Positions 8,030 through 17,359 of a DNA stretch of 64,000 nucleotides are shown here, one piece after another. Location of the stretch: positions 1 through 64,000 of the forward strand of contig PLCM01000006.1 of NCBI GenBank assembly GCA_003134765.1, given 5' to 3'. The notes beneath the pieces were generated by a model. That model was not told the origin of the DNA. It did not search any database and was given only the letters and a program-made list of their open reading frames with translations. The DNA comes from Spartobacteria bacterium. Lineage in GTDB: Bacteria; Verrucomicrobiota; Verrucomicrobiia; Chthoniobacterales; UBA10450. Position numbers and translations under genes: made by a program. How positions within the stretch are numbered: the stretch's first letter is position 1; each line of letters starts with the position of its first letter.

Positions 8030-11000
8030 TTACTTCACCGTCAGATCAGCCGCGGCGTTGCAAACTTTCGACACCGGCGCGTTCTTCGCGCGCTCCTGGA
8101 GCGAGGCGATGCGGCGACTAAGCTCCTCGGTGTTTTCATCCTTTAAGATGCGCGGCTGCCAGCTGGCGGTGCGCGTTGGATCGAGCAAGACGCGCTCCGG
8201 GTTGTCCTTCGTCGGCGCGGGGGTGGCGCCGGCTTGTTCCTTTAATCCTTCCACATCGGCGATCGCCATCCACCAATCGGCCTCCGGCGGCGCTTCTTTC
8301 ATCACCAGGTTCTGTTGTTCGCGGCTCATCCGGTTCCAGACCGCGGCTTGCGACAGCAAAATTTCCTTCATCTTCAACTCGAGAATCTCCGCCGCCTCAG
8401 GGTCTCCCACGCTCATCGCGTCTTTGCGGGCATTCTTCAGGCGCATCAATTCCGCGCCCTGCTCGGTGATCGTTTTGCGTAAAACGATTTTGAAAAACGA
8501 TTCGGTTTTCGCGATGTTTTCCTTGAGAAACATCCCGACCGCCGGATGATCCTTGTCGAACGGTCCGCCCTCGTGCGTTCGGCTGAAAATCTCGTGTGGC
8601 TCGAGGCCTTCTTTCCGGTAGTTCCATTCATCGAAAAGGTTCGCCCAATCCTTTCTCGACATGCCGATGAGTTTTTTGTCCGGCCCTTCGATTGTTGCGG
8701 GCAGGGACAATTCCTTGAGCGATCCGAGGGATAGGACTTGATCGGACGGAACGACATTCATTATCTCCTTGGCGATTTCGACGACGATGCGCTCCGCCCC
8801 CTCCCATCCCCGCTGCTCGACTTCGCCCCGGGTGAGGGTCCGCATTCGCTCCCGCGCGCGCGGAGAGAGCATCAGCATCGAGTAAAGCGCGCCGCGAATG
8901 GCATACTTGCTTGCCAGGACCTTCTGATAGTCCTTGATGCTGTTGGGATGCTCCAGCGAGTGCTGGAAAATGTAACCCAAATTTCCAATGACCGCATCGA
9001 ACGCCATCCATGGTTCGAGCGGCACATCGCCGTAGAGCTCGTCATACTTAGTGGACGGTTCGTCCACGAGCTCGGCCCCTTCCGCGTTACGTTGGACAAC
9101 CGCTTTTTTCAAGAACGCGCCCAGCCTGACAAAAAGATTGTGCCGATTGAGATTGCCACGGTCGAGGTAGCGCTCCTTGTCGCTCGCGTTGGCGATGAGC
9201 TGCTCAATTGTTTTCTTGATGCCGCCCTTTAATTCGGCGCGATTTTCCGCGCGCTTTTGCGCGTTGGTCTCACCCAGGATCTGGTCGACGATCCCGGCGG
9301 CCGAGTCCCCCGTTTTATTGAACTTCGGCATGGGATCGACCATCAGGCTCATCTCGAAGCCTTCGAGCTCCTTGCCTCCGAACTCCGTGAAAAACTTCAT
9401 GAAGTCATCGCGCAACTCGTTCCGGACCGTTTCCGGCGTGTCCTCTTTAACCAGCAGGGTAAAATCGATGTCGCTCCCGGTTTCCTTGTAAGCGGTGGAG
9501 CTCTTCTTTCCCGCCGAACCGATGTAGAGATAATCGACCGCATACTGCTTGTATTTGGCGTACTCCGGCCGGTCGAAGAATTCGGCCTGCGCCACTGAGA
9601 CGAGTTCACGCCGCAGGTTGTCGATCTGTTTGCTCAGCTGCTCGCCTTTCTTGAGCTTCAAGCTCATGATGTTTTCCTTCCAGCGCAGGCCGGTGAAAAA
9701 CCTGCGGATGCGCACGATTTTCTCCGCCGCTTCAATGTTTTCCCCCGCGGGAAAGAGCGAATCGTAAAGTTCCTGGATCCTCGCTTTCTCCTGTGGGTCG
9801 AGCTTTTTCTCCACCTTCTCCTGTGCTTCAGCGATTGGCTCCGTGGCCGCTTTAATCTCCGCCTCGCTCTGCATAATGAGCTTTTTTCCGCTCACTTTCT
9901 CGCGTGCATCTTTGCCATCCCGGAGCCAGCCCTCGTATTGGTAAAAATCCGAAGCCGACCTGCGCGCTTCCTGTTGTTCGTTACACAGCGGGATATCGAC
10001 GATGCGGAATTCAAATTTCTCATTGGTCGCTTTCAACCATTCGGCCACGTCAGCCAGAACCGAATTGCCTGACTTCAGTTTCACCTGCGAGGTGCTCACG
10101 AGCGCGTTCGCCAGAAAATCCGCCCAGGAGTCTTCCACTCCGAAGTAGCCGTGCAGGATTCCTTTCTTCAAAACATCCTGCTGCACAATCTGGGTGGCGA
10201 CATTCGTTCCAAGCCCCGCGGTGGCCGTTGCGATCTTGTCCCACTCGCGCTCGACCGCGCCAGCCTTGATGAAATCGGCAAAGGGATTGAATTGTTTCCA
10301 AACAAATTCGGCGAAGCCGCCGCCGGGAATTTTCCGCGTCCAAATCGACGTCCCAGCGGCAGTATCCTCGGCCGCGGCCGTGCTCACAGTTGCCGTTGTC
10401 CCGCCGGCGGGGCGAATGATCGCGCCGATACTTTGGCCGAGAAATTCGAAGAGCGCCGCTTGCACACCCATGTTCCCTGTTTGAGTGGCGACTTCCATTC
10501 CGGCCTCGATGCTCTTCTGCCAGGCCAGGTCCTTCCGCAGCGCTTCGACCCGCTCGAGTGGCTGAATTTTCGGGTTCCATTCCGCCGCCTGATAGAAACA
10601 CTCCAGCCCGCCGTCATAATCCCAGACCATCATTTTGTCGGCGCCTTGTAATTGATACATGTGCGCCTGCTTGTCGGCGGCCTGGATCATGATGAGGCTG
10701 CGATTGCGCGCGGCCATTTGTTGCAACTCAAGGCGGCTGTCCGGCTCGAACGTGGTGGCAAGCTTTTGGTCGATTCCGTCGAGACGGCGCTGGGCCGCGA
10801 GCCGCTCGCGAGTCAGCGTCCACTGGAGAAAATCGGGGTTATCCTCCTCGAGCTCCAGATAGAAGGCGTAGATCTTCGGCAGTTTCCTCTGGAGAACAAG
10901 CGGATTGAAATTCACTTTGTCGAGCGCCTGCCGGACGAGGTCAATCTCCTGCAACTGGCCTTTGCGCCGCGCGATGTATTCGGCCGTCGGCGTGAAATGA

Positions 11001-14000
11001 TCGCCGCCCCAAGTCGTATCCTGAATGGCGGTCCGCATCGTGCCGACCGGATCGGTCAGCAATTTTTTGTACGGGATTTCGCCTTTGGCGTTGACGCCGA
11101 TCTTGGCGTTGAAGGCCTTCTCCATGTCCGCCGCCGCCAGCTCCGCGTGCTCGTGCGCCATTTGCAGCTCCTCGTTCATCAACTGCTCAATGTCGGTGAT
11201 GTAGCAGGCCGCCATCCGGCGAAGGCCGCCGCTGGTTTGCTCGTGGAAAATGCGGTTGGCGTTGAGGGCTTTCGTGCCTTCATCGAAAATTGTGGTCAAC
11301 TCGCCGCTGCGCTTGTCGTCATAACCGCGAATGCGCTTCAGCGTGTTGAGAGCCAGCTCGGTTTTCTCGCGGCCTTCTTTGATTTGCTTTGCCACGTCAG
11401 CCGACAGTGTGTCGAAGATGGTCGTGGCCGCGACGCGCTCGGAATACCAATTTATGAACCGCTTGGCGCTATCGATTCCGGTGCCGAGCACCGATGTTCC
11501 GCCGGCCAACAGATATTTCAGCGAATAAATGAAGCCCTGGGTCGATTGCGCCTTGAATGTCTCGGCCAGCTCAGTGTTCTTCGCCTGTTTCGTCACGCCG
11601 TGCACCCCGGCGAAATAACTTTCCTGGTCGAGCATGCCCGCTTCGGCCTGGGCTTGCGCCAGCATCAGATTGACGGTTCCCATATCAATGTAAACGTCGC
11701 GCAACCGCCGCTGGAGCGGCTGGAGGGTCTTTGCACCTTTCGTCAGGCCGGCGGGGTCGCTCCGCAAAATCCGGCCGCGTTCGGCGGCGAGCCGTTTTTG
11801 CCCTTCGAGTAAACGCATGCTGTTGAGCGTCTGAAAACCATTCAGCGTATGAACCAGGTTCTCCTGGTGAATGTCATAAATCAGTTTCTTCTGGCTGAAC
11901 TCTTCCCATGAAACCGTGTAGTTGAACTTGCGCGCTTCATCGAGCGCTGCGGCGGCATGTTTGAAGAGACATTCGCTTCGCCGCTGCAAGTTATCGGTCA
12001 GTTGAATCAGCTCCGCGTCGCTGAATGCTTCGATGAGCGGACTGACCGATTTGAAATACTCCGTCTCGATTTTGCGGACTTGCTTTTCCGCTTCCGCGCG
12101 CTGCTTCAACAGCTTGACGTTTCTGTCGAACTCCTTCTTCGAGTCCGTATCGCGGATTTGCGCGACCAATTTCTCGAGATCGGCCCAGCGCAAATGGAGC
12201 TGCTCCTTCGCGTCGTTGCATTTGATCAAATTGTCCTGCAAACGGCTGCGCCGTTCCTGGATTTGCGTGATCTGTTTTTGTTTCTCTTCGGGGTCGGCAA
12301 TACCACTGGCAGCATCTAGGTTCGTCTGCGCGAAAATCCACGGATTCGCCTTCGCCGGGGCGATGAGTTCGAGTGCCGGGCAGAGGTCGCTCAGCCGCTC
12401 CTTCACCTCGAAGGCGTTCGGCAACGTGCCGTAATTGCTCGTGTCGTTGTAAACCGTGAGCGTGCGCTTGCCCGTCGGCGCGTCGTTATCGATCTCAACC
12501 GTCGCGACCCACTGGTCGAGATTCGAATCGGCGTCGCGGCCGAAGTAGGCCATGTCTTTCACTTTTATGCCGATGCCGAGCGAGGCGCGGCTGCCGGTCT
12601 CGATCTTCGAGCCGAGAATAAAAACGCCGAGGGTCTCGCCTTGCATGGCCGAATCCGCTGCGATTTTCTTCAAGGTGATGGCCGGTGGCTGCGTCGGTGA
12701 GCCCGAATCGATCGGTTTGATGCCATCCGGAATGTCGTCAACGCTGACGCTCCGGTCCTCGGCGTAAATGCCGACCGACTTCACTTTCGGATCCTTGATC
12801 TGTTTCAAGTAGGCGATCAGCGCGTAGCTGTCGGTAAACGGGCCGCCGCCCTTATCGTAGGCGTAACCAAAAGTTCCTCCCATTCCATCCGGCAACAGAA
12901 AGGTGTGTTTGCCCTGGTCCGGTGGTGCGCCCAGCGTCATCCAGACGTCGTCCTTGTGCGTGCCATCCATCGTGCCGTGTTCGGTCGCGTGCACCAGCCA
13001 CTGCTGCTTGAATCTTTTGCGCGGCGTGATGTTGGGATCGATCTCGCGCAGCGAAGCGACGTTACCGGGATAATCGTACCCCATCCACGACGGACCTTCG
13101 ACAACGAAATCGCCGTTTTCGCCGCGGTCTATTCGCAGATGAAATAATTGGCCGCGATATTTTGCCGTGATCGTCTCGCGCGGCTCCGCCGTAGGATTGT
13201 AGGAAGAGCTTATCTCCGTCAGCTCGCCCACGAGCGCGCGCAGCGCTTGCTGGCGCGATTTGAAAAGTTCCTTCGCACCTTCCTGGGGCGCGATCAGTGT
13301 TTTCTTCGCCGGTTCTTCGCTGTTCCCAGCCCAGCTCACTTCATTCTTTTTTCGCGGCAATTTGAATTCGTAGCGGGTGCCGCAGTGGAGCCATTGATCT
13401 TCAACGCAGTAGATCACCCAATCTTCCAGTCGCTTGTCTGGCAATAGAGGTTGGGCCTCGAGCACGGCGTCGCCGTAATCTTTTGGATCAACCGGAATCT
13501 TGGTTGCGTCGACGCCCGGCTGCACGTCGCGGCCGACCGCGCTCGTCACGGGCGGCCAAAGATCGACCTTGTCGACCTTATATTTTTTCATCTCCCGCGC
13601 CATTGTGTAATTATCGAGAAACGGTCCTTCCACTTCCTTTATCGAATAACCAATCGTCCCGCCCATGCCGTCCGCGAGCGTGACGGAATATTCTTTGCGC
13701 TCGTTCTGGGACGGCTTCGCGGTTGAACACATCCAGCGATCTTCTTTCACCGGACCGTTGACCGAGCCGTGGCCCGTCACGTGAATGAGCCATTCGCGCT
13801 GTGGGAAAACGTAGCGGGGCGTGATGTGGTAGGGCTTTAACGCGTCCCACTCCGACTCCCAGTCGTACTCGAGCGCCTTGTAGAATTTCCCGGTCTTCGC
13901 CATGGCCGCGCCGCTTTCCTCATCGAAACCCTTGGTCAGGCGCAGGCTGTATTCTTTGCCGCGGAGAACACCGGTGAGATAACGCGCCGGCCCGCCAGCC

Positions 14001-14365
14001 GCAGGCGGTGCGATGCGCATCTGCACCTTCGTCAGGTGATCGCAGATGTAATTCAGAGCGGCGTCGCGCGATTCGAATCCAGGCGCGAGCAGAACCTTCT
14101 TCAGCCGCTCCTCGCTGGTTCCGCCGTTGATCTCATCTTTCCTGGCCCACTGGGCTGCGTATTCCGTGCGCGGACCGACCCGCAACCAACCGACTTCAGT
14201 GGAATAAATCACCCACTCGGTGTCTTTGCCGCCTGTTTTGGGTGAGGCGGAGGCCGATGCGTTTGGCGAAGGAGAAGGCGTGGGACTTGCCGCCGTCGCC
14301 GGTTCAACAAAGAACGCAACCGCGAGAGCTGCGATGGCTCCAATTTGTTTCTTCATGAAGTTCAT
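8030..14365 (-). CDS. giant exported protein with nucleotidyltransferase-like motif
   Basis: A 2,111-residue protein. The start ATG overlaps the TGA of the upstream gene as ATGA, with GGAGG six bases before; a second ATG nine bases further in is an alternative. A signal peptide (KKQIGAIAALAVAFF, cleavage near AAS) is followed by a Ser/Pro linker. Two related N-terminal domains follow, each opening WVIY with later HVTGHGS or HATEHGT motifs. Then come a presumed Ig-like region and about 900 residues of helix and coiled coil. Near residues 1605-1690 is YIGSAGKKSS, then GSDIDFTLL and MSLMVDP, matching the GS...DxD pattern of polymerase-beta-type nucleotidyltransferases. A nucleotidyltransferase on an exported protein is unusual; the motif could be degenerate. 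Overall family not recognised. Confidence 0.7.
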   Translation of the reverse strand: MNFMKKQIGAIAALAVAFFVEPATAASPTPSPSPNASASASPKTGGKDTEWVIYSTEVGWLRVGPRTEYAAQWARKDEINGGTSEERLKKVLLAPGFESRDAALNYICDHLTKVQMRIAPPAAGGPARYLTGVLRGKEYSLRLTKGFDEESGAAMAKTGKFYKALEYDWESEWDALKPYHITPRYVFPQREWLIHVTGHGSVNGPVKEDRWMCSTAKPSQNERKEYSVTLADGMGGTIGYSIKEVEGPFLDNYTMAREMKKYKVDKVDLWPPVTSAVGRDVQPGVDATKIPVDPKDYGDAVLEAQPLLPDKRLEDWVIYCVEDQWLHCGTRYEFKLPRKKNEVSWAGNSEEPAKKTLIAPQEGAKELFKSRQQALRALVGELTEISSSYNPTAEPRETITAKYRGQLFHLRIDRGENGDFVVEGPSWMGYDYPGNVASLREIDPNITPRKRFKQQWLVHATEHGTMDGTHKDDVWMTLGAPPDQGKHTFLLPDGMGGTFGYAYDKGGGPFTDSYALIAYLKQIKDPKVKSVGIYAEDRSVSVDDIPDGIKPIDSGSPTQPPAITLKKIAADSAMQGETLGVFILGSKIETGSRASLGIGIKVKDMAYFGRDADSNLDQWVATVEIDNDAPTGKRTLTVYNDTSNYGTLPNAFEVKERLSDLCPALELIAPAKANPWIFAQTNLDAASGIADPEEKQKQITQIQERRSRLQDNLIKCNDAKEQLHLRWADLEKLVAQIRDTDSKKEFDRNVKLLKQRAEAEKQVRKIETEYFKSVSPLIEAFSDAELIQLTDNLQRRSECLFKHAAAALDEARKFNYTVSWEEFSQKKLIYDIHQENLVHTLNGFQTLNSMRLLEGQKRLAAERGRILRSDPAGLTKGAKTLQPLQRRLRDVYIDMGTVNLMLAQAQAEAGMLDQESYFAGVHGVTKQAKNTELAETFKAQSTQGFIYSLKYLLAGGTSVLGTGIDSAKRFINWYSERVAATTIFDTLSADVAKQIKEGREKTELALNTLKRIRGYDDKRSGELTTIFDEGTKALNANRIFHEQTSGGLRRMAACYITDIEQLMNEELQMAHEHAELAAADMEKAFNAKIGVNAKGEIPYKKLLTDPVGTMRTAIQDTTWGGDHFTPTAEYIARRKGQLQEIDLVRQALDKVNFNPLVLQRKLPKIYAFYLELEEDNPDFLQWTLTRERLAAQRRLDGIDQKLATTFEPDSRLELQQMAARNRSLIMIQAADKQAHMYQLQGADKMMVWDYDGGLECFYQAAEWNPKIQPLERVEALRKDLAWQKSIEAGMEVATQTGNMGVQAALFEFLGQSIGAIIRPAGGTTATVSTAAAEDTAAGTSIWTRKIPGGGFAEFVWKQFNPFADFIKAGAVEREWDKIATATAGLGTNVATQIVQQDVLKKGILHGYFGVEDSWADFLANALVSTSQVKLKSGNSVLADVAEWLKATNEKFEFRIVDIPLCNEQQEARRSASDFYQYEGWLRDGKDAREKVSGKKLIMQSEAEIKAATEPIAEAQEKVEKKLDPQEKARIQELYDSLFPAGENIEAAEKIVRIRRFFTGLRWKENIMSLKLKKGEQLSKQIDNLRRELVSVAQAEFFDRPEYAKYKQYAVDYLYIGSAGKKSSTAYKETGSDIDFTLLVKEDTPETVRNELRDDFMKFFTEFGGKELEGFEMSLMVDPMPKFNKTGDSAAGIVDQILGETNAQKRAENRAELKGGIKKTIEQLIANASDKERYLDRGNLNRHNLFVRLGAFLKKAVVQRNAEGAELVDEPSTKYDELYGDVPLEPWMAFDAVIGNLGYIFQHSLEHPNSIKDYQKVLASKYAIRGALYSMLMLSPRARERMRTLTRGEVEQRGWEGAERIVVEIAKEIMNVVPSDQVLSLGSLKELSLPATIEGPDKKLIGMSRKDWANLFDEWNYRKEGLEPHEIFSRTHEGGPFDKDHPAVGMFLKENIAKTESFFKIVLRKTITEQGAELMRLKNARKDAMSVGDPEAAEILELKMKEILLSQAAVWNRMSREQQNLVMKEAPPEADWWMAIADVEGLKEQAGATPAPTKDNPERVLLDPTRTASWQPRILKDENTEELSRRIASLQERAKNAPVSKVCNAAADLTVK

Positions 14366-16674
14366 CCTCCGCCTCCGGTGAGATCCTCGAGCAGCCGCAA
14401 GACTTGCGGACCGTGCTTCTGCCATGCGTCCGGGGGCGCGACGATCGTGGTGCGAAACAAGATTTCGTGTCCAATCCAATCCAGTTGCAGGTGCTCCTGC
14501 TTTTTGTTCTGGTCGCTGGTGAGCCAGGCAACTTGCCGCGCGGGGGCGCCTGCGATCTTGCGCTCGGGCAAGGTGTCAACCACGGCATAACGGGCGCGTA
14601 ATTTGGCCATCGCCTCGTTTGCTACTTGATCGAGCGATTTACCTTTGCCGTCCGACCATTGGATCCAGACCGTCAGCTCCGGGAGCTTGGCCATCGTTAA
14701 AACCAGGTAGGAGTTGCCCGAGTCGGAGATTTTCCACGAGTCGTCGTAGCGCGCGGTCACCGCGCCATCCGCGATCGTCTGACTTTGCGTTGTTCCGCTG
14801 ATTGGCGCGGGCGCCTTGGTTTGCACCACTTTCGCTGCCGCAGTCAGGATTGGAGTTTTTGTGGGAGTCGGGCTCGCCGAAGGAGTTGAAGTGGGAGTTC
14901 CACTCGCGGTCGGCGTCGGAGATTCAACTGGAGTTGGGGACGATTTCGGTTTCGGCTTGGGTGCGGTTCTTTCTCCAATGCGTCCCTTCAGCAAGCTTAG
15001 GATTTTGTCTGGATATTTTGTCCATGCCGCCGCCGGAGCTATGGCCGTGGCCTGGATCGCGGTGCCACCCGCATTCCAGGAAACGTAAAGTGCTTCGCGA
15101 CGCTCCGGCTCCGACGCTTCGACCCACGCAAAGCGATGGGCCGGCGCGTTACCCATTTGTCCGTCCGGCAGCGGTTCCAGATCGGGATGTTCTTCCTTTA
15201 ATTTCTTCGCTCGCTCGGCTGGCGTGATCGGCTTCTCCGAATCCCATTCGAAAAGCACGCCGGCGTTCGGCAAATCCTGCGACACAAACATCGCGGAATT
15301 GTCTGTCATCTCCGTCACCTGCCAGGAATCCGGCCGCTGCACGATGAAGGCGCCATCGGCGATGGTTTCATCGTGGCCGGCGGCGGCCGCCGGCGCGGGA
15401 GTTTTTTTGATTGCCGCGATCACCGCCTCGGGTTTGCCATGCGTACTGGGTGGACGCGGCCTGCTCGTGCTCGTAGGGCTCGCGGTCGGCGAAGGCTTTG
15501 TCGGTGGTTTCGTTGGATGCGGGCTTGGCGTTGCGATGATCGTGGGCCTTGGCGTAGCAGTTGGTAAGGGCGACGGGGTCGGGCTCGGAGCAGTTACTTT
15601 AGGTGGAGTGGAGGTGGGCCTCGGGGTGGGGGTATGAGGCGGAGGCGAAGGGCGCGGAGTTGCCATGACTACCGGCGGCGGCGAAGGAAGCGGGGTTGTC
15701 ATGACCACCGGCGGCGTGGGTGAGGGCTCCTTCGGTCCGGCGACAAAAACGGCTCGCTCGATTTCAAATTCCGCAACTGGCAGCGAGCTATAAGTGGCCC
15801 AGGTTCCCGCTCCGAATCGGTTGTTGGTCGTGAGGCGAACACTGGTGATCGCGGCTCCCTGGACGGAGACCTTGCGCGGTTGCTGATACAAACCGTGGGT
15901 TTCGCCGATGGAACCGACGATCGCGCCGTGCGCGTCGAGCGCTTCCAGTTTCCAAGTCGGCACCGACGCACCTTTAATGACGCCGATCCGGGTAAGAGCA
16001 AATTTTTGCGCGGGACGGTCGAAGGAGAAGGTTACTAAAGTCGTGCGGTCTCCGTTGAGCATGAGGACGCGGGTCCGCCCCGGCGGCAAAACCATTTCCG
16101 GACTGGCACTCACGATCGCCGGCGCGCCTTGGGTCGAAACCATTCGAACGCCACGGCCGGCAAAAACATCGTTGGAGACCGGACCAGGATTGATTTGATC
16201 GAAAGCAAAAGTAACCACCTGTGGCTTCGGTGGCGCGGATGGCACGAGAGAACTCGGTGTCACCGGCGGGGGATGGGGAGATGACGCATCCGTCGGGCGA
16301 TGAAACGCCCAGGTCCCGCCGCCGGTCATTCCGCTATTGTAAACCTTTGGATCGTACTGCCAGGATCCGGACAGGGTTCGCTGGTCTTGTGAAAGTTTTA
16401 GGACGGCCGAACCACCGCGCCGATTCTGGGCCTGGGTCCAATCGAAGCGAAGAACTCCATCACTAAAGGTTCCGGCTACCTTGCCATCGTAGACGGTGTA
16501 GAGGCCGGTTACGTTGGTTCCGTTTTGCTCGAGAACGAGCAAATAGTGATTGTTGGGATTATCCGCAACCCAGCGCCCCGAGATGTCAGCCGCGAGCACA
16601 AGCGACCGGCAAATTGCGAAAAAAAGGCCGCCTCCGATCAGGCATGCCACCAACGTCGTGCGATTTCGCCACAT
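14362..16674 (-). CDS. exported Pro/Thr-rich protein with duplicated C-terminal domain
   Basis: A 770-residue protein if started at the Met before WRNRTTLVACLIGG, which gives a good signal peptide; a longer TTG start at 16758 is possible. Residues about 30-120 form a small beta domain (ISGRWVADNPNNHYLLVLEQ). A galactose-binding-like beta region follows (about 150-310), then some 110 residues of Pro/Thr/Ser repeats. Two similar C-terminal domains lie at about 425-560 and 630-765, each opening ...TIADGA and a W near residue 15, joined by a second Pro/Ser linker. These resemble the PsbP/Mog1-like fold, an inference. Its stop overlaps the start of the giant gene, so the two are translationally coupled and probably act together at the cell surface. 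Confidence 0.7.
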   Translation of the reverse strand: MWRNRTTLVACLIGGGLFFAICRSLVLAADISGRWVADNPNNHYLLVLEQNGTNVTGLYTVYDGKVAGTFSDGVLRFDWTQAQNRRGGSAVLKLSQDQRTLSGSWQYDPKVYNSGMTGGGTWAFHRPTDASSPHPPPVTPSSLVPSAPPKPQVVTFAFDQINPGPVSNDVFAGRGVRMVSTQGAPAIVSASPEMVLPPGRTRVLMLNGDRTTLVTFSFDRPAQKFALTRIGVIKGASVPTWKLEALDAHGAIVGSIGETHGLYQQPRKVSVQGAAITSVRLTTNNRFGAGTWATYSSLPVAEFEIERAVFVAGPKEPSPTPPVVMTTPLPSPPPVVMATPRPSPPPHTPTPRPTSTPPKVTAPSPTPSPLPTATPRPTIIATPSPHPTKPPTKPSPTASPTSTSRPRPPSTHGKPEAVIAAIKKTPAPAAAAGHDETIADGAFIVQRPDSWQVTEMTDNSAMFVSQDLPNAGVLFEWDSEKPITPAERAKKLKEEHPDLEPLPDGQMGNAPAHRFAWVEASEPERREALYVSWNAGGTAIQATAIAPAAAWTKYPDKILSLLKGRIGERTAPKPKPKSSPTPVESPTPTASGTPTSTPSASPTPTKTPILTAAAKVVQTKAPAPISGTTQSQTIADGAVTARYDDSWKISDSGNSYLVLTMAKLPELTVWIQWSDGKGKSLDQVANEAMAKLRARYAVVDTLPERKIAGAPARQVAWLTSDQNKKQEHLQLDWIGHEILFRTTIVAPPDAWQKHGPQVLRLLEDLTGGGG

Positions 16675-17210
16675 GACGAGGCGCAGGTTGCCAAGAAATC
16701 TCGACTTGGAAAAGCGCCAATTAAGCCCGGCCGATCCAATACGGTCTCGCTCAGGCAAGAGATACGTACGCCCGAGGGGTTACAAGTCATCTCAATCACC
16801 GTATTTTGCTGCTTGAGCCTTTCAATTTCAGCCTGTTGTTTCTGAAGGATTTCCTGATAGTCCGGGGGCGGATTGCCCCAACACCCTACCAGGTGATAGA
16901 AAACTATTGGCCTCGCATTTCCATCAATGAGGGTCCTTTCCCGGCTACAAGTAGCGTTGAGGTCCTTCAATTTCTCCTCCACCGTGATCTGGCGCGATTC
17001 GACCCATTGGCCATTTACGTTTCCAGCCCTGGTCGCTTCAACGACATCACTTAGTTTGACCCCGGGCGGCAGGCATTTTACCAGAGGTGACTGGTTTGCG
17101 TCGTGATCGGTCATTGTTTGAATCACTGCATCGGCTGCCTGAGCAAAAGGCGACCAGCGCACAACGGCGGCGAAACCAAGGAGCAGCACTAATCCAAATT
17201 TTCTTCTCAT
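16638..17210 (-). CDS. exported hypothetical protein
   Basis: A 190-residue protein with a clear signal peptide (RRKFGLVLLLGFAAVV, cleavage near AQAADA). The mature part has several cysteines and a Gln/Glu-rich helix (QEILQKQQAEIERLKQQN). The last residues overlap the start region of the following gene by 37 bp, which supports a polycistronic unit of three exported proteins (17210 down to 8030). The extreme C-terminus runs through the next gene's leader and could be an accident of a lost stop. No family recognised. Confidence 0.6.
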   Translation of the reverse strand: MRRKFGLVLLLGFAAVVRWSPFAQAADAVIQTMTDHDANQSPLVKCLPPGVKLSDVVEATRAGNVNGQWVESRQITVEEKLKDLNATCSRERTLIDGNARPIVFYHLVGCWGNPPPDYQEILQKQQAEIERLKQQNTVIEMTCNPSGVRISCLSETVLDRPGLIGAFPSRDFLATCASSCGEIARRWWHA

Positions 17211-17359
17211 GATTGCGTGGATTCAAACTCCGTAAGCGTTTGTCGGCGAGTTTGAACGGGTAACAAAATAAGCTTGACTGAGTCGGTCCTCCTCTCAGCA
17301 TGGCCTCTTAGCTCAAAGGCTTTCTCTTTCCTCATGCATCTCATCAAAGGGATATCTAT

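Noticed and set aside
10652..11812. Long open frame on the + strand opposite the giant gene
   Set aside because: It lies wholly antisense to the 2,111-aa coding frame, has no domain, and mirrors the codon bias of the minus strand. Same for the frames at 8058-8549, 8738-9232 and 11957-12434.
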